A stretch of DNA of 64,000 nt from Rhodanobacter sp. 67-28 (GTDB lineage Bacteria > Pseudomonadota > Gammaproteobacteria > Xanthomonadales > Rhodanobacteraceae). Below are positions 26,148 through 34,271 of the stretch, piece by piece; the stretch's first letter is position 1; every line of letters begins with the position of its first letter. The notes under the pieces are model-generated. The model was given only the letters and a program-made list of their open reading frames with translations. It had not been told where the DNA came from and searched no databases. The translations under genes and the position numbers were made by a program. The DNA is taken from the NCBI GenBank assembly GCA_001898415.1, contig MKTU01000020.1, positions 28,253 to 92,252 on the forward strand, given 5' to 3'.

Positions 26148-28133
26148 TCACTCTGCATCGGGGAGAACTTCTTTGGCCGTGGTGGCTGACGCGGATGGCT
26201 GGCGGCCACGACGGATATTGAACACGAATCCAACCGCCAGCAACGCCAGAATCGTCAACTGGGCCAGCAGGGATTGCCAAGTCGGATAGATACCCAGCAG
26301 TTCGATATGCGGCACCGGCGCGACGCTCACCGCCACCCAACCGGCCTCCTGCAAGGCGGCGACGCCCTTGCCGGTCAACACGACGGCAAGCACGGCGATC
26401 AGCGCCGAACTGGCGGAGAAGAACGTGCCGATCGGCAGCCGACGACTGGTGCGCAGCAGCACCCAGGCAATCAGTCCCAGCACGGCGGCACCGGCGGCGA
26501 TGCCGCCGAGCAGCCACACTTCTTGGCCGTCGTTCCACAGCGCGGCGTAGAACAGGATGCTCTCGAACACCTCGCGATACACCGAGATGAACGCCAGCCC
26601 GAACAGGAACCACGCCGAACGCCGGTTGAGCGCAGCCGCCATCTTTTCCTTCAGGTACGCCTGCCAGCGACCGCCGATGCTCTTCTGGTGCATCCACAGA
26701 CCCACCCCGAGCAGCACGAACGCCGCAAACAGCGACGACAGCCCCTCGGTCAATTCACGGCCGGCACCGCTGATGGAGATGGCATAGCTGGCGATCGCCC
26801 AGGTAATCCCGCCGGCGACGAGCGCAAGCATCCAGCCCGCGTGCACGTAGCGCAGCGCTTCGGGGCGTGCGGCCTTGCGCAGGAAGGCGAGCAGCGCGAC
26901 CACGACCAGCAGGGCTTCCAGACCCTCCCGCACCAGGATCGTGAAGGCGCCTAGGAAGATGGCGGCAGCATCGCCCGCGGCATCGGTGGTGACTTCCTGG
27001 GCGCGTACCAACAGACCGTCGACAGCATCGGCCTGCTTCACCACAGATGCCACGGAAGCACTGCTCGACAGTGCGGTGCGATAGGCGCCCATCGCCGTCT
27101 CGAGCTGGGCGCGCAGCGCGCCGTCACGTGCATTGAGTTGCGGTTCGACCGGTTCCACCCCATCGAGGTAGGCGGACAGCGCCAGTTGGGTGGCCTGCGT
27201 CTTCGCGCCGGCACGGTAAGCTGCCAGGCTCGCCGCTAGTCGCGCCCGTGCCAGGGGGATGCCAGCCAAGGTCTGCTGCTGGATGACGTCAGGGTGAGCC
27301 CGCAGATAGCCCACGATCGTCCGGGCACGCTCCGCACCGAGGGTGGGCGTCAGCTGCGCGACACGCGCACGCGACAACTCCTTCAGGTCGGCGATCTGCG
27401 TCCGCGCGGCGGTGTCGTGTTGCCAGGTATCGGCACCGGTTGTGGCCTCGTTGGTATATGCCAGCGAACCCACGTAGTACGCCAGCGCCCAACGATCATC
27501 GGAAGAGAGTTGCCGCGCGTAGCTCGCCATCGGTGTGCCTTCCACCCCTTGGCTGATCGCCTCGTACAACGACAGCGCGCTGCGCTGATCTGCCCGCGCC
27601 TGATCGGTGAAGTTCACCGGCCGGGGCGACAGCTGCAGGCCGGCGGGGCCATCGCCGTGTCCGGTAGCGCCATGACAGGCAGCGCATTGGTTTTGATAGA
27701 GCGTGGCCCCGCGCGCCAGATCGGGAGCGCGTTCCGGTGCGGTCGGCACCGGATACGCTTGCAGCAACGCATCGGCCAGCGCATGCGCCTGCATTGCCAC
27801 CTGAGCGGGTGCGGCCTTGGCATCGATCGAGGCCACCAAGGTGTCGGCTTGCGCCAAGAGTACAGGTGTGGCCGCGGTCGGTTGCAAGGCGCTGATGCGT
27901 GATCGGGCTGTCGCCGTGAATTCCCGCATCTCGGCGTACTCGGATGCGCTGATGACAGCGCCATCCTTTACCGCACCGGCATAATCGGTGGCCAGGTAGT
28001 CAAGCATCTGCCAGGTCTGCGGGACGGTGGAAGAGATGTCCTCGGCGTGTGCCGGCAACACCGCTATACCCGACAACAGGAGGGCGGCCACGGCGACGTG
28101 GTGCAAGATATTGCGAATGCGTGTCGTTATCAT
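26148..28133 (-). CDS. FTR1-family metal permease with N-terminal cytochrome c domain
   Basis: A 661-residue fusion. A signal peptide (MITTRIRNILHHVAVAALLLSG..AHA) is followed by a periplasmic part with a c-type heme site CAACH (~147-151), an alpha-helical stretch, then seven membrane segments carrying the two FTR1 motifs REGLEAL (~401) and REVFES (~522). FTR1 proteins import oxidised Fe(III); the fused cytochrome could supply the oxidation step. FTR1-like PbrT proteins move lead, and the neighbouring CDF exporter and Zn/Cd/Pb-type MerR keep that option open. Another start at ATG 28154 adds seven residues; 28133 gives the cleaner signal peptide. Confidence 0.85.
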   Translation of the reverse strand: MITTRIRNILHHVAVAALLLSGIAVLPAHAEDISSTVPQTWQMLDYLATDYAGAVKDGAVISASEYAEMREFTATARSRISALQPTAATPVLLAQADTLVASIDAKAAPAQVAMQAHALADALLQAYPVPTAPERAPDLARGATLYQNQCAACHGATGHGDGPAGLQLSPRPVNFTDQARADQRSALSLYEAISQGVEGTPMASYARQLSSDDRWALAYYVGSLAYTNEATTGADTWQHDTAARTQIADLKELSRARVAQLTPTLGAERARTIVGYLRAHPDVIQQQTLAGIPLARARLAASLAAYRAGAKTQATQLALSAYLDGVEPVEPQLNARDGALRAQLETAMGAYRTALSSSASVASVVKQADAVDGLLVRAQEVTTDAAGDAAAIFLGAFTILVREGLEALLVVVALLAFLRKAARPEALRYVHAGWMLALVAGGITWAIASYAISISGAGRELTEGLSSLFAAFVLLGVGLWMHQKSIGGRWQAYLKEKMAAALNRRSAWFLFGLAFISVYREVFESILFYAALWNDGQEVWLLGGIAAGAAVLGLIAWVLLRTSRRLPIGTFFSASSALIAVLAVVLTGKGVAALQEAGWVAVSVAPVPHIELLGIYPTWQSLLAQLTILALLAVGFVFNIRRGRQPSASATTAKEVLPDAE

Positions 28134-28176
28134 TGTTGGAGTATAGCCAGACATGGATGCGGGGGCAGCATGGCGC

Positions 28177-28806
28177 TCAGAGGACGTGCGTGGGGCGCGA
28201 GCGAAACTGCGGCCAGGCGGATATCAGGACATCGACACCCGTTCGCGCAAAAAGCAGGGCCAGCAACGCGCCAAAGGCCAGATCGAGCCATGTCCAGCTG
28301 CTTGAAGCCATGAGTGCCGTGGTCAGCAAAACGCCGGCATTGCCGATGACGTCATTGCGCGAGCACAGCCAGACCGAGCGCATGTTGATGTCGTGCGAAC
28401 GAAATCGGGTCAGCAACGCGAGGCAGGTGAGATTGGCGATGAGTGCGTCAGCGGCAGCGATCGCCATCACACCCGTCAAGGGCTCGGCGCCCGTCACCAG
28501 CTTGCGGCCAACCTCGGCGATCACGATCCCTGCAAACAGCAACTGGATGCCGCCTTTCACCAAGGCGGACCCCGCCCGCCACTGCAGGGCCTGTCCCACC
28601 GCCCAGAGGCTGAGCGCGTACACCAGCGCATCGCCGAGACTGTCCAGGGAATCCCCCTGCAGCGCGGTCGAATCAGCCCACAGCCCCGCGCCGAATTCGC
28701 CCACGAAGATCGCCACATTGATGAATAGGACCGTCCACAACACGCGCCGCTGGGCCACAGAGCGAGCCAGCGCCTGACCGGTGGATTCACAGTCGCAACA
28801 TGCCAT
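28177..28806 (-). CDS. Short CDF-like cation transporter
   Basis: A 209-residue, six-segment membrane protein with a Cys-rich N-terminus (MACCDCE). It aligns with the membrane part of cation diffusion facilitators but lacks their C-terminal cytoplasmic domain. The metal site differs: segment two reads GDSLDSLGDA (D55xxxD59, FieF-like) and segment five reads SRNDVIGN (DxxxN) rather than the usual HxxxD. ATG 28806 is preferred to GTG 28809. The operator at 28836-28866 drives this gene, so it should be induced by the divergent MerR-family regulator. FTR1 follows 43 bp downstream. Confidence 0.7.
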   Translation of the reverse strand: MACCDCESTGQALARSVAQRRVLWTVLFINVAIFVGEFGAGLWADSTALQGDSLDSLGDALVYALSLWAVGQALQWRAGSALVKGGIQLLFAGIVIAEVGRKLVTGAEPLTGVMAIAAADALIANLTCLALLTRFRSHDINMRSVWLCSRNDVIGNAGVLLTTALMASSSWTWLDLAFGALLALLFARTGVDVLISAWPQFRSRPTHVL

Positions 28807-28835
28807 CACTTGAACTCTTACGCGGTGTGCGGCGT

Positions 28836-28866
28836 AGACTAAAGTCCGTAGCTACTACGGAGTCAA
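28836..28866 (-). promoter_or_regulatory. MerR-family promoter for the CDF/FTR1 genes
   Basis: Read on the minus strand, TTGACT (28866-28861) and TAGTCT (28841-28836) are 19 bases apart. The spacer holds the palindrome CCGTAG-N3-CTACGG (28846-28860 in plus coordinates). This is the standard overlong-spacer promoter of ZntR/CadR/PbrR/MerR regulators, pointing toward the CDF gene. Confidence 0.85.
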
Positions 28867-28871
28867 TCACC

Positions 28872-29258
28872 GTGCGTATCAGCGATCTGGCGAAAGCCAC
28901 CGGCTGTCATCTGGAAACCGTGCGCTACTACGAGCGCATCGGCTTGCTGCCGCCGCCGGACCGGTCGATCGCGGGCTACCGTGACTATCGCGATAGCGAC
29001 GTTGAGCGCTTGCGTTTCATTGTGCGCAACCGCGCACTGGGTTTTAGTCTCGAAGAAATTCGTAGCCTGCTCATGCTCGCATCCCGCACGGAACTGTCGT
29101 GCACGCAGGTCGATGGCGTGGCACGAGCGCATCTGGCGCAAGTGGAGGCCAAGCAGCGCGAACTGGCGGCGCTGGCCGCCGAGCTGCGGGGCATGATCGA
29201 AACGTGCCATCACGATACGCGAGCGACCTGCAGCATCCTGCAATCGCTGGCGGGATAA
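28872..29258 (+). CDS. MerR-family regulator, Zn/Cd/Pb type
   Basis: A 128-residue regulator starting at GTG 28872, with ACGGAG about nine bases upstream. Helix-turn-helix: RISDLAKATGCHLETVRYYERIGLL. Metal ligands are Cys77, Cys112 and Cys120 with HH at 113-114 (TCHHDTRATC), the arrangement of ZntR, CadR and PbrR rather than MerR. It is divergent from the CDF gene, and the operator between them lies immediately upstream of its own start. Which of Zn, Cd or Pb it senses cannot be settled from sequence alone. Confidence 0.85.
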   Translation: MRISDLAKATGCHLETVRYYERIGLLPPPDRSIAGYRDYRDSDVERLRFIVRNRALGFSLEEIRSLLMLASRTELSCTQVDGVARAHLAQVEAKQRELAALAAELRGMIETCHHDTRATCSILQSLAG

Positions 29259-29509
29259 ATAATGAGGGTGTCCTCCATTAGCCATCGTCAGGGGTCAGCG
29301 TCAGAAGTGGCTGTATCCGTTGCCGGATGGCCAGGAGCAAAGCGCGCATGCTCTCCAGCTCAGCCCCCCGTCTACCGCCAACTCGGCGTTGGTTTCGTCG
29401 ATGCTCGTTGCCGATAAGGCTCCCCGTTGATCAGGGTAGGCAAACATCGCCGAAACGGCGATAACCCAAGCCTGATCGCCGCAGACAATCTCCCACACCG
29501 GTAACTTGC

Positions 29510-32500
29510 ATGCCGTCGGCTACCAGTTCTCACCGTCTGAATATCCTCACACCTGAAGAAATTGAAGACCTGTATGGATTGCCTCAATTTACCGATGACG
29601 ATCGGAATCTTTACTTCGACCTGAGCCCGCCGGAACGGTCCGCCGTCGACGCGCGCACCACCTCTGTTGGCGTGTATTTGGCGTTGGAGCTGGGCTACTT
29701 CAAGGCCAAGCGGCAGTTCTTCACCTTCGATCAGGATGCCGTGGTCGACGATCTGCGCTATCTGCTCGGCCAATATTTTCCGGGCCAGACCATCGAGTCG
29801 ATCAAGGCACCATCCAGACCCACGCGTGGCGCCATCCAGCAAGCCGTTCTCGACCTGTTTAGTTACCGCGTGTGCGACAGCATTGCCAAAACGGAACTGG
29901 AGCAAAAAGCCCAGCGAATCGCGGCGCTGTCGACCCAGCCGCTGTACATCCTGCGCGAGTCATTGCAGTACCTGAGTAACGAACGGATCGTAGCGCTGCA
30001 ATACACGACGATGCAGGACATGGTGGGACGGGTGGTCACGCACGAACGCCATCGCGTCACCGGCCTGCTCGAACAGGCGATGACCCCGGCGGTCGAACAA
30101 GGTCTCGACGACTTGCTACGGGCCGACGAGCAGATGTACCGCATCAGTGCGCTCAAGCGCGAACCGAAGGACTTCAGCTACAAGGAGCTCAAGCGCGAGG
30201 TCGAACGGCGCCAATTCTTCCTGCCGTTGCATGAGTTCGCCCAGAGCTTTCTCGTCGCGGCGGGCTTGTCCAACGAGAGCGGGAAGTACTATGCGTCGTT
30301 GGTCAAGTTCTACACGGTCTACAAGTTGCAGCGCATGCCCAAGGGTACGACACGCCTGTACCTGCTCTGCTTTGCCTTCCATCGCTTCCGACAGATCAAC
30401 GATAACCTCATCGAGGCGTTCATCCATCTGGTCGATCAGTACGAGAAGCAGTCCAAGCAGGCTGCCGAGGTAGCGATGCAGCAGGCGTTGGTGGACGCCA
30501 GCGAACACCTGCAGGCGGCGGGCGAGGTGCTTCGTTTGTTTATCGACAAGTCCATCGCCGTCGACAGCCCGTTTGCCACTGTCCAGAAGAAGGCCTTTGC
30601 GCTGTTGGAGCCGGGGCGTTTTGCGGCGGTGGCCGACTACCTGCGCAACGTCGCCTTCGACAAGGCTGCCTTCCAGTGGGCCTACTACGCCACGCTGTCG
30701 CACCGATTCAAGCGCAATCTTCGACATCTGTTCTGCGAGTTGGAGTTTGCCGGTCGAGTGGAGGATGCGCCACTGTTGGACGCGGTATCCTTCCTGCAGG
30801 AGCTGCTGCGTGCCGGCAAGTCGCCACGACAGACCCAACCCGCACTGTTTCCCACCGCGATGATTCCGAAGGGTCTGCAACGCCACCTCTTTGCCAAGAC
30901 TGACGGAGCAGACGATGCGAAGGAAGAGGGCAAGCGGTTGGAAGTCGATCGCTACGAGTTCCTCGTCTATCGACTACTACGGAACGCGCTAGAGGCGGGG
31001 GATTTGTTCGTCAAGGGCAGCAATGAATTTCGCCGTTTCGAAGATGACCTGATCAGCGACACGCGCTGGGAACAGCGCGAGACTGTCCTGCAGGAGATCG
31101 GCGCACCACTTCTTCTGGCCCCTATCGAGGACACGCTGAGGGCGTTTCGTGAAGCGTTGGAAACCCGATTTGCTCAAGTCAACCAGCGCATCACCGACAG
31201 CGCCAACAAACACATCAAGGTTACCGGCCGTGCCGAGAAGCGGCGATGGAAACTGATCTACCCGATAGCGGAGGAACCCGTCGGTGCCTCATTCTACAGC
31301 CAGGTGCCCGGCACCGGCATTGCCGATCTGCTGAGATTTGTTGCGGGAGCGACGGGCTTCTTGGGCGCCTTTACCCATGTGCTCGATCGTTACGTCAAGC
31401 ATGCCCCCGACACCCGCGAGATCCTCGCCTGCGTGGTCGCGCTGGGCACGAACATGGGCTTGTGGAAAATGGCGGAAGTCTCAGGCCTGAGCTTTTCGTC
31501 GCTGCAGGGCACCGCGCGCAACTACCTTCGGCTTGAAACGCTGCGAGCAGCCAACGATGCCATCACGAACGCGATCGCGACCTTGCCGGCGTTCCATCTG
31601 TATGACATCCGCGACGAGATGCACTCCAGCAGCGACGGGCAGCGCATTGAAACCCAGATCGACACGATCAATGCCCGATACTCACCGAAGTATTTCGGGT
31701 TGCAGAAGGGCGTGAGCGCGTATACGTTGGTGGCCAATCACGTACCGATCAGCGCCCGCATTATCGGCACGCACGAACACGAAAGTCACTACGTGTTCGA
31801 TCTGTTGTACAACAACACCTCCGACATCAAGCCGGAGCGACATTCAACTGATACACACGGTACCAACCAGGTCAATTTCTGGATCTTGCGCACCTTCGAA
31901 TACGGCTTTGCACCGCGCTATCGCGATCTGCACAAGAAGATGCAGACTCTGGTCGCCTTCGAGAATCCGAGCCACTATGCCGACATGTTGATCAAGCCGG
32001 CACGCAAGGTCTATGACGAACTGATCGTGAAGGAATGGCCGAACATCCAACGCATCATGGCCTCACTGGCGCAGAAGGATGTGACTCAGGCCACCATCGT
32101 CCGCAAGCTGAGCAGCTACGCCCGCCAAAACCAGACCAAGAAAGCCCTGTGGGAACTCGACAACATCTGCCGTACGCTGTACATCCTCGATTTCATCGAC
32201 GACGTGGATTTGCGGCAAAGCGTGCAAAAAGCGCTGAACCGAGGGGAGGCGTATCACCGGTTCCGCAAAGCGGTGGCTTACGTCAACGGCGGCAAGTTCC
32301 GCGTTCACACCGAAGCCGAACAGCAGATCTGGAACGAGTGCTCGCGCCTGATCGCCAACGCGATCATCTTTTACAACACGGCGCTGCTGTCCAAGGTGTA
32401 TATACAGAAGGTGGCGGCTGGCGACCAAGAGGCCATCGCCATCTTGCGGGGAATTTCCCCAGTAGCTTGGCAGCACATCAACCTGTTTGGCACCTTCGAA

Positions 32501-32611
32501 TTCGACGAAACAACCGACATGGTTGATATCGATGCGCTTGCCGCCAGATTCGCTGATCCGGACTACTGGAGCAAAGCGTTGAGGGAGGTGCAAGAAGTGC
32601 CCCTCGGCTAA
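29510..32611 (+). CDS. tnpA: Tn3-family transposase
   Basis: A 1033-residue DDE transposase of full family length (about 950-1050). The N-terminal DUF4158-type domain begins LNILTPEEIEDLYGLP. The catalytic acids are probably in HSSSDGQRIE (~708), STDTHGTNQVNF (~781) and ALWELDNICRTLYILDFIDD (~882). The C-terminus contains the usual tnpA ending with EATAILRGISPVAWQHINLFG-type sequence. No resolvase or recombinase lies next to it and no convincing 38-bp inverted repeat was found at either side, so the element boundaries are unknown. Its right flank is markedly AT-rich (32645-32695). Confidence 0.92.
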   Translation: MPSATSSHRLNILTPEEIEDLYGLPQFTDDDRNLYFDLSPPERSAVDARTTSVGVYLALELGYFKAKRQFFTFDQDAVVDDLRYLLGQYFPGQTIESIKAPSRPTRGAIQQAVLDLFSYRVCDSIAKTELEQKAQRIAALSTQPLYILRESLQYLSNERIVALQYTTMQDMVGRVVTHERHRVTGLLEQAMTPAVEQGLDDLLRADEQMYRISALKREPKDFSYKELKREVERRQFFLPLHEFAQSFLVAAGLSNESGKYYASLVKFYTVYKLQRMPKGTTRLYLLCFAFHRFRQINDNLIEAFIHLVDQYEKQSKQAAEVAMQQALVDASEHLQAAGEVLRLFIDKSIAVDSPFATVQKKAFALLEPGRFAAVADYLRNVAFDKAAFQWAYYATLSHRFKRNLRHLFCELEFAGRVEDAPLLDAVSFLQELLRAGKSPRQTQPALFPTAMIPKGLQRHLFAKTDGADDAKEEGKRLEVDRYEFLVYRLLRNALEAGDLFVKGSNEFRRFEDDLISDTRWEQRETVLQEIGAPLLLAPIEDTLRAFREALETRFAQVNQRITDSANKHIKVTGRAEKRRWKLIYPIAEEPVGASFYSQVPGTGIADLLRFVAGATGFLGAFTHVLDRYVKHAPDTREILACVVALGTNMGLWKMAEVSGLSFSSLQGTARNYLRLETLRAANDAITNAIATLPAFHLYDIRDEMHSSSDGQRIETQIDTINARYSPKYFGLQKGVSAYTLVANHVPISARIIGTHEHESHYVFDLLYNNTSDIKPERHSTDTHGTNQVNFWILRTFEYGFAPRYRDLHKKMQTLVAFENPSHYADMLIKPARKVYDELIVKEWPNIQRIMASLAQKDVTQATIVRKLSSYARQNQTKKALWELDNICRTLYILDFIDDVDLRQSVQKALNRGEAYHRFRKAVAYVNGGKFRVHTEAEQQIWNECSRLIANAIIFYNTALLSKVYIQKVAAGDQEAIAILRGISPVAWQHINLFGTFEFDETTDMVDIDALAARFADPDYWSKALREVQEVPLG

Positions 32612-32644
32612 TTTTACATTTTTGGGGGTTGGGCAAAATTAGCC
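32606..32644. repeat. 10-bp inverted repeat across the tnpA stop
   Basis: GGCTAATTTT (32606-32615) and AAAATTAGCC (32635-32644) are perfect complements around a 19-base loop; the first arm contains the tnpA stop codon. It could be a terminator stem or part of an element end. Confidence 0.55.
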
Positions 32645-32874
32645 ATGATGTATTCTATATTTTACATAATATACATTATGCGAAATTAAAGATAGAAGGC
32701 GACAGCCTCCACGGCAATCGTCCGCCAGCGGCGCATCGACCCTCTCCGCCACTGCCTCGCCAGGTGCCAATCAGCTTCTTCCGCCTTCAAAGGACATCGT
32801 TCTTGCTTGGTCGAGGTGTTCGACCTGGGTCATGCGCAGTTGTGCGCGTACTCCGTTGTCGGCGATGTTCTCGC

Positions 32875-33237
<363 letters not shown>

Positions 33238-33293
33238 TCACGCCTGGGATGGAATGCTCGCCACTCCCTCCCCCGCCAGAACCGGAGCGCCCC

Positions 33294-33770
33294 GTGGATG
33301 CCATCCAACTGCTGAAAGCCGATCACAAGAAGGTCAAGGAACTGCTCGCCGAGCTTGCGAAAACGACCACCCGCGCCGCGAAGACACGCAGCGAGCTGCT
33401 CGCACAAATCCGCGTCGACCTGGAGGTCCATACCACGATCGAGGAAGAGATCTTCTATCCCGCCTTCAGGAAGGCCGGTACGAAGGACGATGCAAAGATG
33501 TACTTCGAGGCGCTGGAGGAGCATCGCGCCGCCGGCGATCTGGTGCTCCCAGACCTGCTCGACACCGACGTCGGCAGCGAGCAGTTCTCCGGCCGCGCCA
33601 AGGTGTTGCGCGAACTGGTCGAACACCACGTCAAGGAGGAAGAGGAGGAGATGTTCAAGGAGGCGAAGAAGCTGCTTTCGGCCGCCGAGCTCAAGGCACT
33701 GGGCGCACGCATGGAACAGCGCAAGGTCGAACTGGCCAAGCAAGTCGGTGGCTCGCGCGGCAAGGCTTGA
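33294..33770 (+). CDS. Hemerythrin/HHE-domain protein
   Basis: A 158-residue helical-bundle protein with candidate di-iron ligands in DHKKVKEL (residues ~10-17), HTTIEEEIFYP, EALEEHR and VEHHVKEEEEEMF. HHE domains bind O2, NO or iron and are found in bacterial stress responses. GTG 33294 is chosen because GGAG lies at 33284-33287 and homology begins at once (VDAIQLLKADHKK). An upstream ATG would add a proline-rich extension. Confidence 0.85.
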   Translation: MDAIQLLKADHKKVKELLAELAKTTTRAAKTRSELLAQIRVDLEVHTTIEEEIFYPAFRKAGTKDDAKMYFEALEEHRAAGDLVLPDLLDTDVGSEQFSGRAKVLRELVEHHVKEEEEEMFKEAKKLLSAAELKALGARMEQRKVELAKQVGGSRGKA

Positions 33771-33870
33771 ACCGCGAACGCAACGGGGAAAGACGGACAC
33801 CCCGGACGGCGATCCCAAACCGCCGTCGGCGGCCTACAATGCGACTTTGACGGGCGCCAGGGTCACGGAA

Positions 33871-34257
33871 ATGGAAGCGGAAATGGAAGACTGCAAGCGC
33901 GTGCTGGTGGTCGAAGACGACCCCGTGGTGGCCATGGTGATGGAAGACACGCTGCGGGCGATGGGCCTGGAGGTGCTGGTCGACCTCAATCTGGTCGACG
34001 CGCTCAACGACGTCGAGGCCACCCGGCTCGATGCGGCGATGATCGACGTGGGCTTGCGCGGCGAGAATGCGTGGCCGGTGATGGCCGCCTTGCAGAAGCG
34101 CAACGTCCCGTTTGCAGTGATGTCCGGTGGCGACCTCAGCGGGTTGGCGCAGGAGTTTCCGCGGGTTCGCATGGTGAACAAGCCGGTGTCGGTGGATACG
34201 CTGCAGCAGATCGTGCGCGAGCTGCTGGCTTCGCCGCCCGCTTCGGCGGGCGGTTGA
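33871..34257 (+). CDS. Stand-alone response-regulator receiver protein
   Basis: A 128-residue CheY-like domain: acidic pair VVEDDP, phosphoacceptor Asp in AAMIDVGLRG, Ser in AVMSGGD and Lys in VNKPVS. No output domain is present. ATG 33871 is used; ATG 33883 is also possible. It converges on the hybrid histidine kinase gene (34272-37079) with only a 14-bp gap, and is a natural candidate partner for it. Confidence 0.85.
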   Translation: MEAEMEDCKRVLVVEDDPVVAMVMEDTLRAMGLEVLVDLNLVDALNDVEATRLDAAMIDVGLRGENAWPVMAALQKRNVPFAVMSGGDLSGLAQEFPRVRMVNKPVSVDTLQQIVRELLASPPASAGG

Positions 34258-34271
34258 GCAACCCGACCGGC

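Noticed and set aside
29290-29310. GGGGTCAGCGTCAGAAG as a Tn3 left repeat
   Set aside because: It begins like a Tn3 repeat, but no inverted copy was found beyond the tnpA stop.
29301-29498. 65-residue minus-strand frame upstream of tnpA
   Set aside because: No ribosome site or recognisable motif; kept as non-coding.
29276-32648. Shared ATTAGCCAT on both sides of the first tnpA
   Set aside because: Only nine bases and in direct orientation; chance is a sufficient explanation.
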